A stretch of DNA of 64,000 nucleotides from Rhabdobacter roseus (GTDB lineage: Bacteria > Bacteroidota > Bacteroidia > Cytophagales > Spirosomataceae): assembly GCF_014202275.1 (NCBI RefSeq), contig NZ_JACHGF010000002.1, positions 124,001 through 188,000 on the forward strand, given 5' to 3'. The position numbers were made by a program, and so were the translations under genes. Below, piece by piece: positions 27,376 to 35,958 of this stretch. The notes under the pieces were generated by a model, which was given only the letters and a program-made list of their open reading frames with translations, searched no databases and was not told the origin of the DNA. Position 1 is the stretch's first letter, and the number at the start of each line of letters is the position of its first letter.

Positions 27376-29154
27376 ATGATTTTAGTTGAAGCAGAAAACT
27401 TTGGAGATACCGGTGGGTGGGTCATCGACCAGCAATTCATGGACCAAATGGGATCTCCCTTTTTGTTGGCCCACGGCCTGGGGCAACCCGTCGCCGACGC
27501 CACCACGCAGGTAGATTTTCCCGAAGCAGGTACCTACCACGTATGGGTACGTACGCGCGACTGGACGGCCCCCTGGCGTCGGGCGGGGGGTACTTCGGCC
27601 GACTGGGAAGCGCCGGGCCGGTTCCAGCTTCTGCTCAATGACGAGCCCCTGGATACGGAGTTTGGTGCGGAAAAAGCCGACTGGCACTGGCAGTACGGCG
27701 GCGCCAGGTACCTTGAGAAGGGTACTTCCCAACTAACCCTGCGCGACCTCACCGGCTTCGACGGGCGCTGCGACGCCATTGTGTTTAGTACCAATCCCGA
27801 CGAAAAACTACCCGATAACGGACCGGAGCTGCTGCTTTTACGCCGAAAACTACTAGGCTTCGATGGAGACCCGACCGAGATGGGTAATTTCGACCTGGTG
27901 GTCGTAGGCGGCGGCATCGCCGGGATTTGCGCGGCGGTTTCGGCGGCCCGGCAGGGACTGCAGGTGGCGCTGGTGCAAAACCGTCCGTTGGTAGGCGGCA
28001 ATAACAGCTCCGACGTGCGGGTACAGCTGGGCGGGAAGGTCAACATGGAACCGTACCCGGCCATCGGGAATTTGGTGAATGAGCTGGACCCCCAGCAGGT
28101 ACAGAACGCCCGCCCCGCCGAGGAATACAAGGATGATTTGAAGCTAGGGTTAGTAGAAAACGAACCCGGCGTGCAGCTTTTCCGGAATGTGCACGTCAAC
28201 GAAGTTGAGAAGGAAGGTACCCGCATCCGGGCGGTGGTAGGCCAGCACGTCCAAACCGGCGAGCGGCTCCGGTTCCGCGCGCCGCTTTTTGCCGACTGCA
28301 CCGGCGACGCCAACCTGGGGTACCTGGCGGGAGCCGACTACCGGATTGGGCGCGAATCCCGCGCCGAAACGGGCGAAACCCTGGCTCCGGAGGAAGCCGA
28401 CACCATGACCATGGGTAGCTCCGTGATGTGGTACTCGGTGGAAGAAGAAGGTCAGGAGTTCGGGTTTCCCGAAACGCCCTGGGCGCTGCAGTTCGACGAC
28501 CAAACCTGCCAAAAGGCCCGCAAGGGCGACTGGGACTGGGAAACGGGGCTGGGCCGCCACCAGGTAGATGAATTTGAATATATTCGCGATTACGGGCTGC
28601 GGGCCGTGTTTGGCAACTGGTCGTTTTTGAAAAATAAGAGCGTGCGAAAAGACGATTTCCTGAACCGTAAACTGGAATGGGTCGCCTACGTGGCCGGTAA
28701 GCGCGAATCGCGGCGGCTCCTGGGCGACGTTATTCTGCAGCAGCAGGACATCGACAGCAGCCGCCAGTTTCCGGACGGCTGCGTCACCACCACCTGGTCC
28801 ATCGACCTGCACCATCCGCGCATCATTCCGGGCTTTGAAGACGAGCCGTTCCGGGCGCGCTGCGTCAAAACCAAGATTGCCCCCTACGCCATTCCGTACC
28901 GTAGTCTTTATTCCAGAAACATCGACAACCTGTTTATGGCCGGACGAAACATCAGCGTGACCCACGTGGCGTTGGGTACCGTGCGGGTTATGAAAACGAC
29001 CGGCATGATGGGCGAAGTGGTGGGCCTGGCGGCTTACCTAGGTACCAAGTACGGCGCGTCGCCGCGGCAAGTATATGAGCAGTACCTGGAGGAGTTTAAG
29101 GAAGTACTGCGGGCGGGGGTACCTGCGCTGGCCGAAACTCCCGCTAAACTATGA
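27376..29154 (+). CDS. FAD-dependent oxidoreductase with an N-terminal beta-sandwich domain
   Basis: The 592-residue protein has two parts. Residues 1-150 (VEAENFGDTGGWVIDQQFMD, AGTYHVWVRTRDW, GTSQLTLRDLTGFDGRCDAIVFS) look like a carbohydrate-binding-type beta-sandwich. Residues 170-590 form an FAD oxidoreductase of the FAD_oxidored family, with FDLVVVGGGIAGICAA (G178 on), NRPLVGGNNSSDVR, and a C-terminal YSRNIDNLFMAGRNISVTHVALGTVR. There is no signal peptide, so a domain usually seen in secreted proteins appears here in the cytoplasm. It probably oxidises a sugar or sugar acid from the locus. Four bases overlap the next gene (ATGA). Confidence 0.85.
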   Translation: MILVEAENFGDTGGWVIDQQFMDQMGSPFLLAHGLGQPVADATTQVDFPEAGTYHVWVRTRDWTAPWRRAGGTSADWEAPGRFQLLLNDEPLDTEFGAEKADWHWQYGGARYLEKGTSQLTLRDLTGFDGRCDAIVFSTNPDEKLPDNGPELLLLRRKLLGFDGDPTEMGNFDLVVVGGGIAGICAAVSAARQGLQVALVQNRPLVGGNNSSDVRVQLGGKVNMEPYPAIGNLVNELDPQQVQNARPAEEYKDDLKLGLVENEPGVQLFRNVHVNEVEKEGTRIRAVVGQHVQTGERLRFRAPLFADCTGDANLGYLAGADYRIGRESRAETGETLAPEEADTMTMGSSVMWYSVEEEGQEFGFPETPWALQFDDQTCQKARKGDWDWETGLGRHQVDEFEYIRDYGLRAVFGNWSFLKNKSVRKDDFLNRKLEWVAYVAGKRESRRLLGDVILQQQDIDSSRQFPDGCVTTTWSIDLHHPRIIPGFEDEPFRARCVKTKIAPYAIPYRSLYSRNIDNLFMAGRNISVTHVALGTVRVMKTTGMMGEVVGLAAYLGTKYGASPRQVYEQYLEEFKEVLRAGVPALAETPAKL

Positions 29155-31577
29155 AGGGAATCAGGAGCCTCGTTCTGCTGCTAGGGATCGTTTTTCTGTT
29201 TACTTCGTGCCAAAGTACTTCCGAGCGGGACGTAGTCGATGACGCGCTGCGTGAGCAGGCCTTGGAAAAACTAAAAACGCCCCTGGCCGACGACTCCCTG
29301 CGCTGGGAAAAGGTACACGCGGCCGAGTACCTCCTGAGCTTGCAATACACCGATCAGGTACAGGCCGTTTTTATCCAAGAGGAAAAATCGTTTGGAGACC
29401 AACCCATGTACCGCATCGGGATCTGGCGGGTACTGGCGCAAGCGGCTACCTCTGCTGAGGAGCGGGCGCAATGGGTGCAGCGCATCGAGGCCGTGTACCA
29501 GGACCCTACCGCCCCGGACCGGGTACACGCGGCGGAGTCGCTGGCCAAGCTGCGGGTACCTATCCTCGAGCCGGAGCGGCGGCAGCCGGATACTGACCCC
29601 ATCCTACATTTATTTGCGACCTGGGCCGAAGCCTATACTTCCAAGCCTGCCGCCAGCCAGGCCCAGGAGACCTTACTGCAACTCGTGGCGGCGACGGAAC
29701 GGCCGGTTCGGGAACGAAAGCTGGCGGCCTACGCGCTCAGGCACCTGGGTACTTTGCCCGACTCCGCTTGGACCCACCTGGCCGACCTCGCCCTGCGTGA
29801 ACCGGCTACTTCGGAGGCGCGCGTTTTTATGCTAAGTGCGGCCTTCGTCACCGCCCCTGGTACGTCATCCGGGCGTTGGCAGCCCGTGCGGGAGGCATTG
29901 CTTGCGGCGGCGCAGTCGGGCCGAAAAGCCGAGCGCTACGAGCTGGCAGTGGCTTTAAGCGAAAAAGGTACTTCGTCCGAAATTACCTTGCTCACGAGTC
30001 TGCTCGATGCTACCCAAGGGGGTACTTTTAGCCGGGAAGACGTGGTGGATATGCAGCTGGCAGCGGCCTACGCCCTGCTCCGCATCGACCGGCGCGCCGA
30101 ACCGGCCCTGACCATCCCTGACTGGATCGTGATTGTACTCTACGGAGCGGCCATGCTGGGTACGGGCTGGTTTTATTCCCGCCAAAACAAAACCCAGGAA
30201 GACTACCTCCTGGGCGGCCGCCAGATGAATCCCATCGCCGTGGGCATTTCGCTGTTTGCCACGCTGCTAAGTACCCTGAGCTACCTTTCGTACCCCGGCG
30301 AGATGATCCAGCACGGACCGGCCATTTTCGCGGGTATGTTCGCTTTTCCGTTTGTGTACTACGCGGCGGGCTGGTGGCTCATTCCCCGGATCATGCAAAT
30401 GAACGTCACCAGCGCCTACGAGATCCTGGAGCGGCGGTTCGGGCTCTCCGTGCGGCTCATGGCAACCTTCATGTTTTTGTCGCTGCGGTTTCTCTGGATG
30501 GCCACGATTATCTACGTCACGGTGGATGTGGCCCTGCTCTCGGTAGTACCCATTGATCGCGCGTACGTCATGCCCATCGGGATTTTGCTCATGCTCATCA
30601 CCATTGTCTACACCGCCATGGGTGGGTTGAAGGCCGTGGTCGTGACCGACGTGGTGCAGTCCATCATCTTTCTGGGCGGGGCGCTGCTAAGCATCGTGGT
30701 GGTATGTTTTCATTTTGGGTCGGTCACGTCCTGGTTTCCGCAGCAGTGGCCTACCTACTGGGACCCGCTCCGCTGGGGCTTTGACGCCACCGAGCGCTCG
30801 ACGGTGGGCAACGCCATGATGATGCTGTTCGTGTGGTATATCTGCACCACCGGCTCCGACCAAATGGCCATTCAGAGGTACCTTTCTACTAAAGACATTC
30901 GGGCGGCGCGCCAGTCGTTGCGGGTATCGCTTTATACCAACCTGCTGGCCAAGTGCCTCCTGGGCTTGGTGGGGCTGGCGGTTCTGGCGTTTTTTACCAA
31001 AAATCCCCACTTTCTGTCCGACGGCCGCTCGTTGCAGCAGCAGGCCGACACGCTCTTTCCCCGGTTCATTCTGGTGGGACTACCGGCGGGGCTGTCGGGT
31101 CTGGTGATTGCGGGCTTGCTGGCGGCGGCCATGTCGAGCCTGTCGTCCGGGCTCAACTCCGTGTCGTCGGTCCTTTCGGAAGATATCATCCAGCGGTTTC
31201 GGCGCTCGGAGTCGTCGAAGGCCGATCTGTTGAAGCAGGTCAAGCGCTTGTCGTACTTCACGGGGGCCGTCGTGATGATCCTGAGTATTTTGGTGGCCAG
31301 GGTAGAAGGCAATCTGTTCGACGTCGTCACCAAGATCGTCAACCTGTTCGTGGGGCCGTTGTTCGTGCTGTTTTTTATGGCTCTGTTTGTGCCGTTTGCT
31401 ACCACCAAAGGTACCTTGGCCGGTGGACTGGCCGCCATTGCTGCGGCCTGCGGGGTGGCATTTTTTGGCATGTTGGGGATTACCGTATTCTGGATCTTAC
31501 CCGTAGCCTTAGTCGCGGGGGTAGGCGTAGGTACGTTGGTCAGTTTTTTGGAAAATAAAGTAGGTATTACAAAATAG
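29151..31577 (+). CDS. sodium:solute symporter fused to an N-terminal lipoprotein HEAT-like domain
   Basis: The 808-residue protein starts with a lipoprotein-type signal (LLLGIVFLFTSC, Cys 20). About 300 helical residues with HEAT-like pairs follow (VHAAEYLLSLQ, RKLAAYALRHLG, MQLAAAYALLRI). From about residue 324 (DWIVIVLYGAAMLGTGWF) it is a complete SSS-family transporter: EDYLLGGRQMNPIAVGISLFATLLSTLSYL, YTAMGGLKAVVVTDVVQSIIF and SDQMAIQRYLSTKD. It overlaps the oxidoreductase gene by four bases and probably imports the sugar released by the locus. The N-terminal domain would be periplasmic, which agrees with SSS topology. Confidence 0.88.
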   Translation: MKGIRSLVLLLGIVFLFTSCQSTSERDVVDDALREQALEKLKTPLADDSLRWEKVHAAEYLLSLQYTDQVQAVFIQEEKSFGDQPMYRIGIWRVLAQAATSAEERAQWVQRIEAVYQDPTAPDRVHAAESLAKLRVPILEPERRQPDTDPILHLFATWAEAYTSKPAASQAQETLLQLVAATERPVRERKLAAYALRHLGTLPDSAWTHLADLALREPATSEARVFMLSAAFVTAPGTSSGRWQPVREALLAAAQSGRKAERYELAVALSEKGTSSEITLLTSLLDATQGGTFSREDVVDMQLAAAYALLRIDRRAEPALTIPDWIVIVLYGAAMLGTGWFYSRQNKTQEDYLLGGRQMNPIAVGISLFATLLSTLSYLSYPGEMIQHGPAIFAGMFAFPFVYYAAGWWLIPRIMQMNVTSAYEILERRFGLSVRLMATFMFLSLRFLWMATIIYVTVDVALLSVVPIDRAYVMPIGILLMLITIVYTAMGGLKAVVVTDVVQSIIFLGGALLSIVVVCFHFGSVTSWFPQQWPTYWDPLRWGFDATERSTVGNAMMMLFVWYICTTGSDQMAIQRYLSTKDIRAARQSLRVSLYTNLLAKCLLGLVGLAVLAFFTKNPHFLSDGRSLQQQADTLFPRFILVGLPAGLSGLVIAGLLAAAMSSLSSGLNSVSSVLSEDIIQRFRRSESSKADLLKQVKRLSYFTGAVVMILSILVARVEGNLFDVVTKIVNLFVGPLFVLFFMALFVPFATTKGTLAGGLAAIAAACGVAFFGMLGITVFWILPVALVAGVGVGTLVSFLENKVGITK

Positions 31578-31585
31578 AAAAAGAC

Positions 31586-32371
31586 ATGCGAACGAGTAAA
31601 GCGCTCGCCAAATGGCGCGCGGGGGTACCTGTGCTGGGAGTCACGCTTCATTTCAACGACCCCTCGGTGTACGAACTGACCAGCCTGCTGGGCTTTGACC
31701 TGATCTGGATGGACCTGGAGCACCACGCCCACAGCCTCGAAACCGCCGGAAACCTCATGCGCGCCGCGCGGGTAGGTACCAGCGACATCCTGGCCCGGCC
31801 CGCCAAGGGAGAGTTTACGCGCACGGCCCGGCTGCTGGAAGCGGGCGCGCAGGGGATTCTGTACCCACGCTGTACCTCGGCCGACGAAGCGGCGGAGCTG
31901 GTACGCCACGCCAAATTTGCGCCCCTGGGGCAGCGGGGACTGGATGGGGCCGGGCCCGACATGCCCTACGGCCTCCTGAACCTGAAGGAGTACCTGGCCG
32001 CCGCCAACCGCGAAACCTACCTCATTGTGCAGATCGAAGACGCTGAAGGCCTGGCCAACGCCGAAGCCATTGCCCGCGTCGAAGGCGTCGATATGCTCTT
32101 TTTTGGACCGGGTGATTACAGCGTCGAAATGGGCTTTCCGGGGCAGTTTGACGACCCTCGCTACCAGGAGGCATTGGACGAGGTAGCCCGCGCGGCCCGC
32201 GCCGCCGGAAAGTGGTGGGGTACGCCCTGCTTCTCGACCGCCCACGCACAACAGCTTCTGGATCAGGGTGCCATGCTCATCACGCGTTCCAGCGATATCA
32301 CGTTGGTACGCCTGGCCTTTCAACAAATCCAAAAGGACTTTACGGCGCTGGGCCTGGGCTTCGGTGCCTAA
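31586..32371 (+). CDS. HpcH/HpaI-type class II aldolase
   Basis: A 261-residue TIM-barrel protein of the HpcH/HpaI family, which cleaves 2-oxo-3-deoxy or 4-hydroxy-2-oxo acids to pyruvate and an aldehyde. Family marks are the metal/substrate region DLIWMDLEHHAHS, the arginine in ILARPAKGE, the metal ligand in LIVQIEDAEGLAN and FFGPGDYS. It follows the symporter by 8 bases and is the last gene before a strong terminator. Together with the DapA-like enzyme it supports catabolism of keto-acid sugars. Confidence 0.9.
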   Translation: MRTSKALAKWRAGVPVLGVTLHFNDPSVYELTSLLGFDLIWMDLEHHAHSLETAGNLMRAARVGTSDILARPAKGEFTRTARLLEAGAQGILYPRCTSADEAAELVRHAKFAPLGQRGLDGAGPDMPYGLLNLKEYLAAANRETYLIVQIEDAEGLANAEAIARVEGVDMLFFGPGDYSVEMGFPGQFDDPRYQEALDEVARAARAAGKWWGTPCFSTAHAQQLLDQGAMLITRSSDITLVRLAFQQIQKDFTALGLGFGA

Positions 32372-32416
32372 CCATTTTTCAAGTACCCTACTTACATCAC
32401 ACTATATAGACTCCAG

Positions 32417-32449
32417 GTACCTCTGGGCATGACGCCCAGAGGTACTTTT
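32417..32449 (+). terminator. rho-independent terminator closing the carbohydrate operon
   Basis: Perfect 12-base arms GTACCTCTGGGC (32417-32428) and GCCCAGAGGTAC (32434-32445) with a 5-base loop are followed by TTTT. It lies 45 bases after the aldolase stop. The base of the stem is built from the GGTAC word. Confidence 0.85.
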
Positions 32450-32465
32450 GGTTTACAGGCTCGTC

Positions 32466-32509
32466 CCGATTTTCAATCGGAGACGGGTTCTGAATAGCGT
32501 TTTAAACGC
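32466..32509. repeat. dispersed double palindrome, family 1 copy B
   Basis: CCGATTTTCAATCGG (32466-32480) and GCGTTTTAAACGC (32497-32509) are the same two palindromes as at 18021-18065 in reverse order. Read on the minus strand, the two copies also share spacing of about 16 bases. This is a short dispersed repeat between operons. Confidence 0.6.
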
Positions 32510-32608
32510 GAATTGATACAATCCCCATGTGGCTAGTAAAAGGTACTTTTATCAGAATAAATCAACCGGCGTACTGGTAAGAGGCGCGGGAAGCAGTCTT
32601 TTAGGAAC

Positions 32609-32628
32609 GGAGCCAGGTACCTGGCTCC
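32609..32628. promoter_or_regulatory. perfect 20-base palindrome before the heparinase-like gene
   Basis: GGAGCCAGGTACCTGGCTCC is completely self-complementary with no loop and lies 40 bases before the start of the lyase at 32669. The absence of a loop favours an operator for a dimeric regulator over a hairpin, but no regulator is assigned. Confidence 0.35.
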
Positions 32629-32668
32629 TCAAAGTACCTACCTAACCTTTTTCCGGCCTTTTTTACCC

Positions 32669-34567
32669 ATGAAGAAAATTGCGTTTCTACTACCTCTCCT
32701 GGCTTGGCTGCTGGTACTTCAGGTACCCGCGCTTGCCCAAAAAGAGTACCTTGACCAAAATACTAAAGTACCCGCGCACCCACGCCTGCTGCTGCTGAAA
32801 GGCGAGGAAGCGGCCATCCAAAAGACCATAGCCGCCGACAAAACCTGGGAGAAAATGCACCAGGCCATCCTGACCGAGAGCGACGCCCTGCTGGAAGTAC
32901 CCCCCGTGGAGCGCATCCAGATCGGGCGGCGGTTGCTGGACAAGTCGCGCGAGGCGCTGCGCCGGATTTTCTTTCTATCCTACGCCCACCGGCTGTCGGG
33001 CCAGGATAAGTACCTCAAGCGGGCCGAAAAAGAGATGCTGGCCATTGCCGCCTTTAGCGACTGGAACCCCTCACACTTCCTCGACGTGGCCGAAATGACG
33101 ATGGCCCTGGCCATTGGCTACGACTGGTTGTACGAGAAACTTCCGGAAGCCTCGCGCCGCACCATTCGGGAGGCGATCCTGAAAAAGGGCATCGAGCCTT
33201 CCATGGACCCCAAGCACAACGCGTGGCTGCGGGTGAGCCACAACTGGAACCAGGTCTGCAACGCGGGCATGACCTACGGCGCCCTGGCCATCTACGAAGA
33301 CGAGCCCGCCCTGGCCCGGCGGGTCATCAACCGCGCCATCCAGACCATCGTGCTGCCCATGGAAGACTACGCACCGGGCGGGGCCTACCCCGAGGGCTAC
33401 GGCTACTGGGGCTACGGCACGAGCTTCAACGTCATGTTCAACAGCGCCATTGAGAAGGCCTTCGGCAACGACTTTGGCCTCAACGCCCAGCCCGGCTTTT
33501 TACAAACCGGCGGGTACCTGCGCAGTATGACCGGCCCCACGGGCGTCTCCTTCAACTACTCCGACGCCGGCGGTGGTGGTGGCCTGCACCCGGCTATGTT
33601 TTGGTTTGCCGAGAAAGCCAAAGACCCGTCGCTGCTGTGGGTGGAGAAGGATTTTCTGATGAACCGCCCCACCGACCGTCACCTGCGCGACCGCCTGCTG
33701 CCCGCCATCATGATCTGGAGCGCGGGCGTGGGAATGGATAAAATCACGGCTCCCAAGGATAAAATATGGGTAGGAGCGGGCAAAAGCCCCGTGGCGCTGA
33801 TGCGCACGTCCTGGACCGACCCGAACGCCATCTACCTGGGCTTAAAAGCGGGCTCGCCGTCGGTGAACCACGCCCACATGGACATCGGCTCCTTCGTGCT
33901 GGACGCCGACGGCGTACGCTGGGCCATGGATTTCGGGGCCCAAAGCTACGAGTCGCTGGAATCCAAGGGCATGAATATCTTTGGCCGGGATCAGAACGCC
34001 CAGCGCTGGACCATTTTCCGCTACGTCAACCAAACCCACAATACCCTCACCATCAACGATCAACTGCAACGCGTAGCGGGCGACGCGCCCATCACGGGCT
34101 ACTCCGATGCGCCCAACTACCTGAGCGCCACCACCGACCTGACCCCCGTCTACAAGGGGCAACTGGCCCGCGCCCAGCGCGGCGTTGCCATCGTGGACCA
34201 GCAGTACGTCGTGGTGCGCGACGAGCTAGAAGCCCTATCCGCCGAAACGACCTTGCGCTGGACGATGCTCACGCCCGCCGACGTGAAAATCGTGGGTAAA
34301 AACAAAGCCGAGCTCACCAAAGATGGCAAGAAGCTCATCCTGGAAGTACAGGAGCCCGCCACCATCACGATGAAAACCTGGTCTACCGAACCCACCACCG
34401 ACTACGACGCCCCCAACCCCGGTACGACGCTGGTAGGTTTTGAAGCCAAACTACCCGCCGGAAGCAAGACGGCACTGACGGTACTGCTTGTACCCGAAAA
34501 AGCCAAAGCCCGCAAAAAGGTACTTCCGCTGGCCCAGTGGAAGCAGCAGTCCCTACCTACGCGCTGA
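32669..34567 (+). CDS. secreted heparinase II/III-family polysaccharide lyase-like protein
   Basis: The 632-residue protein has a signal peptide (KIAFLLPLLAWLLVLQVPALAQ). An alpha/alpha-toroid domain follows (HPRLLLLKGEEAAIQKTI, VAEMTMALAIGYDWLYEKLP, RVSHNWNQVCNAGMTYGAL), with the conserved NW-x-x-V motif near residue 193. The central heparinase II/III beta-sandwich carries GSPSVNHAHMDIGSFVLDADGVRWAMDFG, whose His residues belong to the active-site or metal region of the family. These lyases cleave uronate-containing glycans by beta-elimination. It stands alone after the operon terminator and has its own palindrome upstream. Confidence 0.88.
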   Translation: MKKIAFLLPLLAWLLVLQVPALAQKEYLDQNTKVPAHPRLLLLKGEEAAIQKTIAADKTWEKMHQAILTESDALLEVPPVERIQIGRRLLDKSREALRRIFFLSYAHRLSGQDKYLKRAEKEMLAIAAFSDWNPSHFLDVAEMTMALAIGYDWLYEKLPEASRRTIREAILKKGIEPSMDPKHNAWLRVSHNWNQVCNAGMTYGALAIYEDEPALARRVINRAIQTIVLPMEDYAPGGAYPEGYGYWGYGTSFNVMFNSAIEKAFGNDFGLNAQPGFLQTGGYLRSMTGPTGVSFNYSDAGGGGGLHPAMFWFAEKAKDPSLLWVEKDFLMNRPTDRHLRDRLLPAIMIWSAGVGMDKITAPKDKIWVGAGKSPVALMRTSWTDPNAIYLGLKAGSPSVNHAHMDIGSFVLDADGVRWAMDFGAQSYESLESKGMNIFGRDQNAQRWTIFRYVNQTHNTLTINDQLQRVAGDAPITGYSDAPNYLSATTDLTPVYKGQLARAQRGVAIVDQQYVVVRDELEALSAETTLRWTMLTPADVKIVGKNKAELTKDGKKLILEVQEPATITMKTWSTEPTTDYDAPNPGTTLVGFEAKLPAGSKTALTVLLVPEKAKARKKVLPLAQWKQQSLPTR

Positions 34568-34613
34568 CGCTACCCGCGCTGACCCCCATTTGTCATGGGG
34601 CGTCGGATCAGTT

Positions 34614-34628
34614 AGCGTTTCCAACGCT
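34614..34628. repeat. dispersed palindrome, family 1 half copy
   Basis: AGCGTTTCCAACGCT is the reverse complement form of the GCGTTGGAAACGC palindrome at 18022-18034. Its partner CCGATT palindrome is absent. It lies between the lyase stop and its terminator. Confidence 0.5.
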
Positions 34629-34641
34629 TTCCAACACTATA

Positions 34642-34687
34642 GAATAACCCGGCCTTCCCTCGTGGAGTGGCCTGGTTATTCCTTTTT
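34642..34687 (+). terminator. rho-independent terminator after the heparinase-like gene
   Basis: GAATAACCCGGCC (34642-34654) pairs with GGCCTGGTTATTC (34669-34681) with a single mismatch, and a run of six T follows at 34683-34688. It lies 75 bases after the lyase stop. Confidence 0.8.
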
Positions 34688-34742
34688 TGGAGTTTTGGCG
34701 TTTTATGAAATGAGGGGGTAAATTTGTTTACAACAAGCAAAA

Positions 34743-34836
34743 ACCCCTAAGGGGTGAAATAAATGCCACCCCTTAGGGGTTGTACAATGCTTGTAAATGT
34801 TGATGCTATCATCATGACATCCCTTCGGGATTTTTT
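34743..34836. repeat. dispersed palindrome cluster, family 2 copy A, in a 477-base gap
   Basis: ACCCCTAAGGGGT (34743-34755) and ACCCCTTAGGGGT (34768-34780) are two palindromes that also pair with each other. ATCCCTTCGGGAT (34819-34831) follows, then a T run that could act as a terminator. A related set in reverse order is at 48686-48752. Apart from these and the terminator at 34642, I see no gene in 34568-35044. The stretch 34860-34975 contains more imperfect palindromes without a clear copy elsewhere. Confidence 0.55.
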
Positions 34837-35044
34837 AAGAATACGCAAGTACCTCGTTTCCAATTCCTCCGCTGAGCGTAGCCGCCAACTACGTTCCGAC
34901 ACCACTCGGTCATGAGCCGTCGTTAGAGAGTCGGGCCGTCCCGTTCGCTACTTTTTCTATTCCAATGTCCCTCTCTGTGATAAATGTTACTTTTTAGCCG
35001 GGAGCTGGGTGTGATCTTTGTAGCGTAAAAGCAAACCAAGATTC

Positions 35045-35842
35045 ATGGAACTGTTCGGGTATATCGCTTCGCTCTTTATTGGTATTTCGCTGGGACTCAT
35101 TGGCGGGGGCGGGTCTATCCTGACGGTGCCGGTGCTGGTGTACCTGCTGGGTGTCGATCCGGTGCGGGCCACGACCTACTCGCTTTTTATCGTGGGCGTA
35201 ACGAGCCTGCTGGGTACCTGGCCCAAGTATCGGCACGGCCTGGTGGATGTCCGCACGGCCCTGGTGTTTGGGGGACCTTCCATCGTGGCCGTTTATGCCA
35301 CGCGCAAGTACCTGCTGCCCGCCCTGCCAGAGGTACTTTTCCGGCTGGGGGAAGTCACGATCAGCAAGCCGGTCTTCATCATGGTCCTTTTTGCGGGGCT
35401 CATGCTGGCAGCCTCCGTTTCGATGATCCGCGAAAAAACCGAAGACTGCGTCGACTGCGACGACGAGCTGCGCTACAACTACCCCATGATCCTGCTGGAA
35501 GGTACTTTGGTGGGGGCGCTAACGGGCCTGGTGGGGGCGGGGGGCGGCTTCCTGATCATCCCCGCGCTGGTGGTGTTCAGTAAACTATCCATGAAAAAAG
35601 CCGTGGGTACTTCGCTGCTCATCATTGGGGCTAAGTCGCTGATTGGCTTCACCGGCGACCTCACCCACACTACGCTGGACTGGCAACTACTCGGCACGGT
35701 GACGGGGCTGGCCTTGGTTGGTTTTGTTGTGGGGAACGTACTCTCCCGAAAAGTACCCTCCCGAGGACTCAAAAACGGCTTCGGTTGGTTTGTGCTGGTG
35801 ATGGGTGCGTACATTTTGGTGCGGGAACTACTTCTGCAATAG
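35045..35842 (+). CDS. TauE/SafE-family membrane permease (sulfite exporter-like)
   Basis: A 265-residue inner-membrane protein with about eight hydrophobic segments and the duplicated TauE/SafE motif: IGISLGLIGGGGSILTVPVLVYLLG near the N-terminus and LVGALTGLVGAGGGFLIIPALVVF in the second half. Members export sulfite, sulfoacetate or related sulfur anions. The neighbours downstream are persulfide dioxygenase and rhodanese genes, which supports a sulfur role. A short Cys-containing loop (EDCVDCDDELRY) lies between the halves. Confidence 0.9.
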   Translation: MELFGYIASLFIGISLGLIGGGGSILTVPVLVYLLGVDPVRATTYSLFIVGVTSLLGTWPKYRHGLVDVRTALVFGGPSIVAVYATRKYLLPALPEVLFRLGEVTISKPVFIMVLFAGLMLAASVSMIREKTEDCVDCDDELRYNYPMILLEGTLVGALTGLVGAGGGFLIIPALVVFSKLSMKKAVGTSLLIIGAKSLIGFTGDLTHTTLDWQLLGTVTGLALVGFVVGNVLSRKVPSRGLKNGFGWFVLVMGAYILVRELLLQ

Positions 35843-35958
35843 CCTGATAAAATTCTTCCCGCAGCGTGACATTGGTCACTGACTCCCGACGCGTAGCTGC
35901 CGAACTTTGTATAGAAGTTAAGCAAAATCGTCTTCCTACATATTAACGCAATAAACCT

